NCBI GenBank assembly: GCA_947371645.1
Contig: CANBQJ010000120.1
Location: 1-11,036, forward strand
DNA length: 11,036 bases
DNA from: Burkholderiales bacterium
GTDB lineage: Bacteria; Pseudomonadota; Gammaproteobacteria; Burkholderiales; Burkholderiaceae
Reading direction: 5' to 3'
Made by a program: the position numbers and the translations under genes. The notes beneath the pieces are model-generated. The model had not been told where the DNA came from and ran no database searches. It saw only the letters and a program-made list of their open reading frames with translations. How positions within the stretch are numbered: the first letter of the stretch is position 1; each line of letters starts with the position of its first letter. This document shows positions 7,256 through 11,036 of the stretch, one piece after another.

Positions 7256-7543
7256 ATGAGCGATATCAAGTTCCAACACACGCATGACCTGGGCCTGGAC
7301 AAGGCCCGTGAGCTGACCACCCAGTGGATGGGGGAAGCCACGTCCAAGCTGGGCCTGAGTTGCACGCAGGAGCAGGGCGCGGATCAGGACACCGTGCATT
7401 TTGAGCGCCCAGGCGTGAAGGGCGTGATGCGGGTGTCGGGCCACGAGTTTGACCTGGAAGTCAAGCTGGGCATCATGATGTCGGCCTTCAAGCCTGTCAT
7501 CGAGGCCGAGATCCGCAAGAACCTCGGCCACCTGCTGGGCTGA
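7256..7543 (+). CDS. Polyhydroxyalkanoic acid system protein (PHA_gran_rgn family)
   Basis: A 95-aa protein matching the small PHA_gran_rgn family found beside polyhydroxyalkanoate genes in many proteobacteria; its biochemical role is not established. The start MSDIKFQHTHDLGLDKARE is the family's usual N-terminus with the conserved LGLDKAR. HFERPGVKGVMRVSGHEFDLEVKLGIMMSAF follows as the core, and the protein ends at EAEIRKNLGHLLG. The frame is open from an ATG at 7181 and has another at 7217. I chose 7256 from family length, although its upstream sequence has only a poor Shine-Dalgarno. No phaC, phaP or phaR is in view. It is convergent with the acyl-CoA-binding gene, 15 bp away. Family call is confident; function is inferred from family context. 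Confidence 0.87.
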   Translation: MSDIKFQHTHDLGLDKARELTTQWMGEATSKLGLSCTQEQGADQDTVHFERPGVKGVMRVSGHEFDLEVKLGIMMSAFKPVIEAEIRKNLGHLLG

Positions 7544-7550
7544 GCCCAGC
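7534..7550. terminator. Hairpin between convergent genes, stop codon in its loop
   Basis: GCTGGGC (7534-7540) and GCCCAGC (7544-7550) form a perfect 7-bp stem. The three-base loop is the TGA stop of the PHA-system gene. It lies between convergent stops, 8 bp from the acyl-CoA-binding stop. No T-run follows on either strand, so a bidirectional terminator or 3'-end stabiliser is only plausible. Confidence 0.35.
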
Positions 7551-7558
7551 GCGCCCGA

Positions 7559-7819
7559 TCACTTGCCCTTGAGGCTGTTGATCAGGTCGATGTAGGCCTG
7601 CTGGGCATCGGCGGCGGACTTGCCCTTGAGGGCCGCCCAGGCGTCGTATTTGGCGCGGCCCACGAAGTCGGTGAAGCCGGGGCGGTCGCCCTGCACATCA
7701 CCCACACTGCCTTGCTTGAACAGCGAATAGATCTGCAGCAAGGTGTTGTTGTCCGGCTTGGACGTCAGTTGCTTGGACTCAACAAGGGCTTGCTCGAAGC
7801 GGGCTTTCAGGTCGGACAT
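7559..7819 (-). CDS. Acyl-CoA-binding protein (ACBP)
   Basis: An 86-aa cytoplasmic ACBP, the four-helix carrier that binds long-chain acyl-CoA and buffers its free pool. The whole family pattern is present. LLQIYSLFKQGSVGDV (27-42) holds the Tyr and Lys of the ligand site, RPGFTDFVGRAKYDAW (46-61) follows, and WAALKGKSAADAQQAYIDLI (61-80) closes the protein. The length equals the stand-alone family length. ACBP is widespread in eukaryotes and patchy in bacteria, and is known from Burkholderiales. The ATG at 7819 has a good Shine-Dalgarno, GGAG, 5 nt upstream on the minus strand. It is convergent with the PHA-system gene and divergent from the ABC operon. The 168-bp divergent gap carries a PsrA-like palindrome, which would make sense for a fatty-acid gene. 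Confidence 0.95.
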   Translation of the reverse strand: MSDLKARFEQALVESKQLTSKPDNNTLLQIYSLFKQGSVGDVQGDRPGFTDFVGRAKYDAWAALKGKSAADAQQAYIDLINSLKGK

Positions 7820-7882
7820 GGTGTCTCCAGGTCAATCGGGTCTTGTGAAACAGCGCTGGCCCCAGGAACGGGCGACCGGCGG

Positions 7883-7903
7883 GCCCCGCGACCAATGCGG
7901 GGC
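7883..7903. other. Hairpin in the divergent ACBP / ABC transporter gap
   Basis: GCCCCGC (7883-7889) and GCGGGGC (7897-7903) form a 7-bp stem with a 7-nt loop. It would lie in the 5' leader of the ACBP transcript if that transcript starts upstream of 7903. Role unknown. Confidence 0.3.
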
Positions 7904-7943
7904 GCAACCATGGTACGGCAAGCCCGGCTGCTTCGGGCGCCCC

Positions 7944-7961
7944 TTCAAACAGATGTTTGAA
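7944..7961. promoter_or_regulatory. Palindromic operator, PsrA-like
   Basis: TTCAAACAGATGTTTGAA is a perfect inverted repeat with 8-bp arms and a GA spacer. It fits the published PsrA (TetR family) pattern G/C-AAAC-N2-4-GTTTG/C, here CAAAC-N4-GTTTG. It covers the place of the -35 element of the promoter whose -10 is at 7972-7977, as expected for a repressor site. It lies about 125 bp upstream of the divergent ACBP start. Palindrome and position are seen; the identity of the binding protein is inferred. Confidence 0.6.
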
Positions 7962-7971
7962 TCCTTCGGCC

Positions 7972-7977
7972 TAGAAT
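7972..7977 (+). promoter_or_regulatory. -10 element of the ABC transporter operon; nearly leaderless
   Basis: TAGAAT (5/6 to TATAAT) ends 10 bp before the ABC ATPase ATG at 7988. A start of transcription 6-7 bp downstream would leave a leader of about 3-5 nt, too short for a Shine-Dalgarno, and none is present. No -35 hexamer is recognisable; the palindrome occupies that position. Confidence 0.5.
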
Positions 7978-7987
7978 CGCAGCCCTC

Positions 7988-8905
7988 ATGAGCGCCATCA
8001 GCTTCCAGCACGTCACCAAATCTTTCGCCAGCGCCGGTCGCACCGTTCAGGCCCTGCAAGGCGTCTCGTTCGACATCGACGAGGGCGAATTTTTCGGCCT
8101 GTTGGGCCCCAACGGCGCCGGCAAGACCACCTTGATCAACATCCTGGCGGGGCTGAGCCGTGCCAGCAGTGGCCGCGTCACTGTGCAAGGGCATGAGGTG
8201 GTGAGCGACTACGCCGCCGCCCGCCGCGCCCTGGGCGTGGTGCCGCAAGAACTGGTCTTCGACCCCTTTTTCTCGGTGCGAGAGACCCTGCGCATCCAGA
8301 GCGCCTACTTCGGCCTTGGCCGCAACGACGCCTGGATCGACGAGCTGCTGGCCAAGCTGGGCCTGAGCGACAAAGCCGACGCCAACATGCGCCAGCTCTC
8401 TGGCGGCATGAAGCGGCGCGTGCTGGTGGCCCAGGCCCTGGTGCACCGCCCGCCCGTCATCGTGCTGGACGAGCCCACGGCCGGTGTCGACGTGGAACTG
8501 CGCCAGACCCTGTGGCACTTCATCGCCCAGCTCAACAAACAGGGCCATGCCGTGCTGCTCACCACCCACTACCTTGAAGAGGCCGAGGCTCTGTGCCACC
8601 GCATCGGCATGCTGAAGCAGGGGCAACTGGTGGCGCTGGACAAAACCTCTGCCCTGCTGGCGGGCACGGCGTCCACCATGCTGCGTTTCAAGACCGACCA
8701 GGCCTTGCCAGGTGCCTTGGCCGATCGCGCCCGGGTGACGGGCCGGGTGGTGCAACTGCCTGCCCGCGATGCCACCGAGGTGGAGCAGATCCTGGCCGCC
8801 TTGCGCCAGGCCGGCTGCGCCATCGAAGACCTGGAAATGGGCCGCGCCGACCTGGAAGACGTTTTCCTGAGCATCATGCAAGGCCAGCAAGGAGCCCTGG
8901 CATGA
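7988..8905 (+). CDS. ABC transporter ATP-binding protein (ABC-2 exporter type, YadG-like)
   Basis: A 305-aa nucleotide-binding subunit that powers the membrane protein encoded next. Walker A GPNGAGKTT is at 40-48, the Q-loop Gln at 87 (VVPQE), signature LSGGM at 137-141, Walker B VIVLDE at 157-162, D-loop AGVD at 165-168 and H-loop His at 194. All catalytic positions are intact. The last 80 or so residues form the C-terminal extension of the CcmA/NodI/YadG-like branch, ending with EDVFLSIM. The stop overlaps the permease start (ATGA), so the pair is translationally coupled. The cargo is unknown. In many betaproteobacteria an ATPase/permease pair of this type precedes ibaG and murA, suggesting an envelope-related substrate; that is inference. 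Confidence 0.94.
   Translation: MSAISFQHVTKSFASAGRTVQALQGVSFDIDEGEFFGLLGPNGAGKTTLINILAGLSRASSGRVTVQGHEVVSDYAAARRALGVVPQELVFDPFFSVRETLRIQSAYFGLGRNDAWIDELLAKLGLSDKADANMRQLSGGMKRRVLVAQALVHRPPVIVLDEPTAGVDVELRQTLWHFIAQLNKQGHAVLLTTHYLEEAEALCHRIGMLKQGQLVALDKTSALLAGTASTMLRFKTDQALPGALADRARVTGRVVQLPARDATEVEQILAALRQAGCAIEDLEMGRADLEDVFLSIMQGQQGALA
8889..8894 (+). promoter_or_regulatory. Ribosome-binding site of the ABC permease
   Basis: AAGGAG lies 7 nt before the ATG at 8902, within the end of the ATPase gene. It fixes the permease start, even though the same frame is open back to 8593. Confidence 0.8.
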
Positions 8906-9675
8906 GCTGGCTTCAAGACATCGAGCAGGCCTCCCCCCTGTTCAAGAAGGAAGTGCTGCGCTTCTGGAAGGTCAGCTTCCAGACCGTGGCTGCGCCCGTG
9001 CTCACCACCGTGCTCTACCTGCTGATCTTTGGCCACGTGCTGGAAAACCGCGTCGAGGTGTTCAAGGGCGTGGGCTACACCAGCTTCCTCATCCCCGGCC
9101 TGGTGATGATGAGCCTGCTGCAAAACGCCTTTGCGAACAGCTCGTCCTCGCTCATCCAGAGCAAGATCACCGGCAACCTGGTCTTCGTGCTGCTCACGCC
9201 GTTGTCGCACCGGGCCTGGTTCCTGGCCTACGCGGGCGCCTCGCTGGTGCGCGGTTTGGTCGTGGGCGCGGGTGTCATGGCCGTCACCGTGTGGTTCGGG
9301 CCGCCCAGCCTGGCCGAGCCGGGGTGGATCCTGGCTTTTGCCGTGCTGGGGGGCGTGCTGCTGGGCACCCTGGGCCTGATCGCTGGTCTGTGGGCCGACA
9401 AATTCGACCAGCTGGCCGCGTTCCAGAACTTCGTGATCGTGCCCATGACCTTCCTGTCGGGCGTGTTCTATTCGGTGCACTCCCTGCCCGGCTTCTGGCA
9501 GGGGCTGTCGCACCTCAACCCCTTCTTCTACCTGATTGACGGGTTCCGGCGCGGTTTTTTCGGCGCCAGTGACGTCAACCCCTGGCTCTCATTGGGCGTG
9601 GTGTCGACTGCGACACTCGGGGTTGCGCTGCTGGCGCTGCATTTGCTGCGCATCGGGTACAAAATCCGGCACTGA
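8902..9675 (+). CDS. ABC-2 type transporter permease (YadH-like)
   Basis: A 257-aa inner-membrane permease of the ABC-2 family, partner of the preceding ATPase. Six hydrophobic segments are visible at about 30-47, 58-77, 105-132, 142-164, 175-194 and 229-250. The segment PMTFLSGVFYSVHSLPGFWQ (181-200) followed by LNPFFYLIDGFRRGFFG (205-221) matches the ABC-2 C-terminal signature seen in YadH and NodJ. The start is ATG 8902, set by AAGGAG 7 nt upstream and by the 4-bp ATGA overlap with the ATPase stop. The longer open frame from 8593 reads through the ATPase gene and is not the protein. One such gene would act as a homodimer with two ATPase subunits. The cargo is not identifiable. Confidence 0.93.
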   Translation: MSWLQDIEQASPLFKKEVLRFWKVSFQTVAAPVLTTVLYLLIFGHVLENRVEVFKGVGYTSFLIPGLVMMSLLQNAFANSSSSLIQSKITGNLVFVLLTPLSHRAWFLAYAGASLVRGLVVGAGVMAVTVWFGPPSLAEPGWILAFAVLGGVLLGTLGLIAGLWADKFDQLAAFQNFVIVPMTFLSGVFYSVHSLPGFWQGLSHLNPFFYLIDGFRRGFFGASDVNPWLSLGVVSTATLGVALLALHLLRIGYKIRH

Positions 9676-9721
9676 GAACCCCAGTCCCCTGTCCAGCCTG
9701 CAGCCTCCCGAGAGACCCGCC

Positions 9722-9976
9722 ATGCCCTTGCCCACGCCCGCCGAAGTCCAGCAATACATCGCCGACAACCTGCCTTGCAGCCACCTGGAAGTCGAAGGTG
9801 ACGGCGAGCACTTTCAGGCCGTGATCGTGTCGGCCGAATTCGAAGGGAAGCTCCGGATTGCCCGCCACCAGCGCGTCTACCAGGCCCTGGGCGATAGAAT
9901 GCGGGCCCAGATCCACGCGCTGTCGATGAAGACGCTGACACCGGCCGAATGGGCCGAACAGCCTCGCGCGGCGTGA
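9722..9976 (+). CDS. ibaG: BolA-family protein, IbaG type
   Basis: An 84-aa BolA-family protein. Such proteins form [2Fe-2S]-bridged complexes with monothiol glutaredoxins, and IbaG is linked to acid stress and envelope homeostasis. The family core is present: HFQAVIVSAEFEGKLRIARHQRVYQALGDRM (30-60) with the RHQRVY turn, then IHALSMKTLTPAEW (64-77) with the conserved C-terminal His65. Cys19 and His30 lie near the N-terminal side of the cluster-binding loop region. It sits directly before murA, as ibaG does in E. coli, which supports IbaG over BolA itself. The ATG follows the permease by 46 bp with a purine-rich GAGAG upstream. A strong hairpin begins 5 bp after the stop. Confidence 0.9.
   Translation: MPLPTPAEVQQYIADNLPCSHLEVEGDGEHFQAVIVSAEFEGKLRIARHQRVYQALGDRMRAQIHALSMKTLTPAEWAEQPRAA
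9895..9900 (+). promoter_or_regulatory. Possible internal -10 in ibaG
   Basis: TAGAAT within codons of ibaG is the same hexamer as the ABC operon -10. No -35 is visible 16-18 bp upstream. If active it would give murA a separate transcript with a leader of about 260 nt. Chance occurrence is likely. Confidence 0.15.
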
Positions 9977-9980
9977 CCCG

Positions 9981-10014
9981 TCAGCGGGTGGGCCGGTTGA
10001 CCGGCACCCGCTGA
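9981..10014 (+). terminator. Strong hairpin after ibaG (attenuator, partial terminator or stabiliser)
   Basis: TCAGCGGGTG (9981-9990) pairs perfectly with CACCCGCTGA (10005-10014). Inside, CCGG (9993-9996) pairs with CCGG (10001-10004) around a TTGA loop, leaving a two-G bulge. The total is 14 bp of stem starting 5 bp after the ibaG stop. No T-tract follows, so it is not a textbook terminator. It could reduce read-through into murA or protect the upstream mRNA. Confidence 0.55.
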
Positions 10015-10039
10015 GGATCTGCTTGAATCACCGCTGAAG

Positions 10040-10062
10040 TTCGCAAACTCCTTTTCGCAAAC
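10040..10062 (+). repeat. Direct repeat TTCGCAAAC in the ibaG-murA gap
   Basis: Two exact copies of TTCGCAAAC at 10040-10048 and 10054-10062, spaced 14 bp start to start, in the 190-bp gap before murA. Apart from this, the gap holds only the hairpin after ibaG and a small 5-bp hairpin (10086-10104). I find no clear promoter or gene in it. Confidence 0.4.
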
Positions 10063-10154
10063 CCAGCCCGTAGCGCGCCTGCGCTGCCCCATGTCGAACG
10101 GGGCGGCACGGGCGCTTTGGGCTTTTCACGATGCGCAAGCCCTTGAGGCTGAGC

Positions 10155-10169
10155 GCATGGCATGGCATG
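10155..10169 (+). repeat. Triple GCATG repeat spanning the murA start
   Basis: Three consecutive GCATG units place ATGs at 10157, 10162 and 10167, one in each reading frame. Only 10167 opens murA. TTGAGG at 10143-10148 is the nearest Shine-Dalgarno-like sequence and is 8 nt before the first ATG but 18 nt before the murA ATG. Confidence 0.7.
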
Positions 10170-11036
10170 GACAAACTCCTCATCCGTGGTGGCCGCCGTC
10201 TGAGCGGCGAAGTGACCATCTCTGGCGCCAAGAACGCTGCGTTGCCCGATCTGTGCGCCACGCTGCTCAGTGCCGAGCCCGTCACGCTGGCCAACGTCCC
10301 GCAGCTGCAGGACGTCAACACCACGCTCAAGCTGCTGCGCAACATGGGCGTGGTGGCCGACCGCCATGCCGACAACGTCGACCTGGTCACGCTGGACGCC
10401 GGCCGAGTCGACAAGCCCGAGGCACCGTATGAGCTGGTCAAGACCATGCGCGCGGCCATCCTGGTGCTGGGCCCGCTGCTGGCCCGCTTTGGTCGCGCCC
10501 GCGTGTCCTTGCCCGGTGGCTGTGCCATCGGCTCGCGCCCGGTCGACCAGCACATCAAGGGCCTGCAGGCCATGGGTGCGCTGATCACGGTGGCCCACGG
10601 CTACATCGAAGCCAGCACGGCCCTGGGTGCCAACGGCCAGCCCACGCGCCTCAAGGGTGCCCGCATCACCACGGACATGGTCACCGTCACCGGCACCGAG
10701 AACCTGCTGATGGCCGCCACCCTGGCCGAAGGCGAAACGGTGCTGGAAAACGCCGCTCAAGAGCCCGCGATCGTTGACCTGGCCAACTTGCTGATCGCCA
10801 TGGGCGCCAAAATCGAGGGCCAGGGCACGCACCGCATCCGCGTTCAAGGCGTGGACAAGCTGCACGGCCTCACGGTGCCCCAGGCTCACCAGATCATCCC
10901 GGACCGGATCGAGACCGGCACCTTCCTGTGCGCCGTGGGCGCCGCCGGTGGCGACGTCACCCTGCGCCGCACCAACGGCGACCTGCTGGAAACCGTGATC
11001 GACAAGCTGCGCGAAGCAGGCGTCACCATCGAGGTG
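10167..11036 (+). CDS. murA: UDP-N-acetylglucosamine 1-carboxyvinyltransferase (3' truncated by window edge)
   Basis: MurA transfers enolpyruvate from PEP to UDP-GlcNAc, the first committed cytoplasmic step of peptidoglycan synthesis and the target of fosfomycin. The 290 codons to the window edge are about two thirds of the usual length of roughly 420. [11 protein letters not shown] (19-29) carries the conserved Lys-Asn. [16 protein letters not shown] (115-130) holds the catalytic Cys at 119, so a Cys-to-Asp fosfomycin-insensitive form is excluded. [14 protein letters not shown] (about 172-185) and [12 protein letters not shown] (about 250-261) are also family motifs. The start MDKLLIRGG at 10167 matches the family N-terminus. 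An in-frame ATG at 10131 would add 12 residues, and two other ATGs at 10157 and 10162 are out of frame. The histidine biosynthesis genes often found after murA would lie beyond the window. Confidence 0.97.
   Translation, partial: MDKLLIRGGRRLSGEVTISGAKNAALPDLCATLLSAEPVTLANVPQLQDVNTTLKLLRNMGVVADRHADNVDLVTLDAGRVDKPEAPYELVKTMRAAILVLGPLLARFGRARVSLPGGCAIGSRPVDQHIKGLQAMGALITVAHGYIEASTALGANGQPTRLKGARITTDMVTVTGTENLLMAATLAEGETVLENAAQEPAIVDLANLLIAMGAKIEGQGTHRIRVQGVDKLHGLTVPQAHQIIPDRIETGTFLCAVGAAGGDVTLRRTNGDLLETVIDKLREAGVTIEV

Noticed and set aside
8593..8901. N-terminal extension of the ABC permease
   Set aside because: It would overlap the ATPase gene in another frame. AAGGAG at 8889 and the ATGA overlap at 8902 mark the real start, and the extension has no membrane or family features.
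10131..10166. In-frame upstream ATG for murA
   Set aside because: It would add 12 residues before the conserved family start MDKLLI and lacks a Shine-Dalgarno. It is kept only as a minor alternative.
9981..10889. 302-codon minus-strand open frame opposite murA
   Set aside because: murA is intact with its catalytic Cys and family motifs on the plus strand. The antisense frame is a compositional shadow.

Overview
The window is a GC-rich, densely packed stretch of bacterial chromosome. Its protein repertoire and gene order point to a betaproteobacterium, most likely Burkholderiales (Comamonadaceae, Aquabacterium or Rubrivivax-like). The main pointers are a betaproteobacterial-type cyanophycin synthetase, a PHA-system protein, a stand-alone gspA-gspB pair, and the order ABC ATPase - ABC permease - BolA/IbaG - murA. 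The taxon is an inference from protein sequence and synteny. I see no tRNA, rRNA, CRISPR array, insertion sequence or phage gene.

Layout. (1) Positions 1-2036, plus strand: the 3' half of a cyanophycin synthetase gene, then a complete modD-like gene (nicotinate-nucleotide pyrophosphorylase fold). The 110-bp gap between them holds two hairpins. (2) Positions 2049-7140, minus strand: a tightly spaced four-gene cluster, read as M20 amidohydrolase, gspA (AAA+ ATPase with a peptidoglycan-binding end), gspB, and an exported SxxK serine hydrolase. Gaps are 11 and 16 bp, with one 17-bp overlap, so this is probably one transcript. (3) Positions 7256-7543 (+): a small PHA-system protein, convergent with an acyl-CoA-binding protein at 7559-7819 (-). 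(4) Positions 7988-11036, plus strand: ABC-2 ATPase and permease (start/stop overlap), an IbaG/BolA protein, and murA, which runs off the right edge.

How the genes fit together. The left side and middle lean towards storage and lipid metabolism: cyanophycin (nitrogen reserve), a PHA-system protein and an acyl-CoA carrier. The gspAB cluster serves envelope passage of the type II secretin. The right-hand cluster is a conserved envelope and cell-wall block.

Most of the window is ordinary core genome and I did not find a clearly new multi-gene system. The signals most worth a second look are non-coding. One is a perfect 18-bp palindrome matching the published PsrA operator pattern, lying over the promoter of the ABC operon and upstream of the divergent acyl-CoA-binding gene. 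Another is the murA start region, where three overlapping ATGs in three reading frames follow one Shine-Dalgarno sequence that is best placed for a wrong-frame ATG. A third is a strong hairpin directly after ibaG. The grouping of two hydrolases with gspAB is the most interesting gene-level observation.
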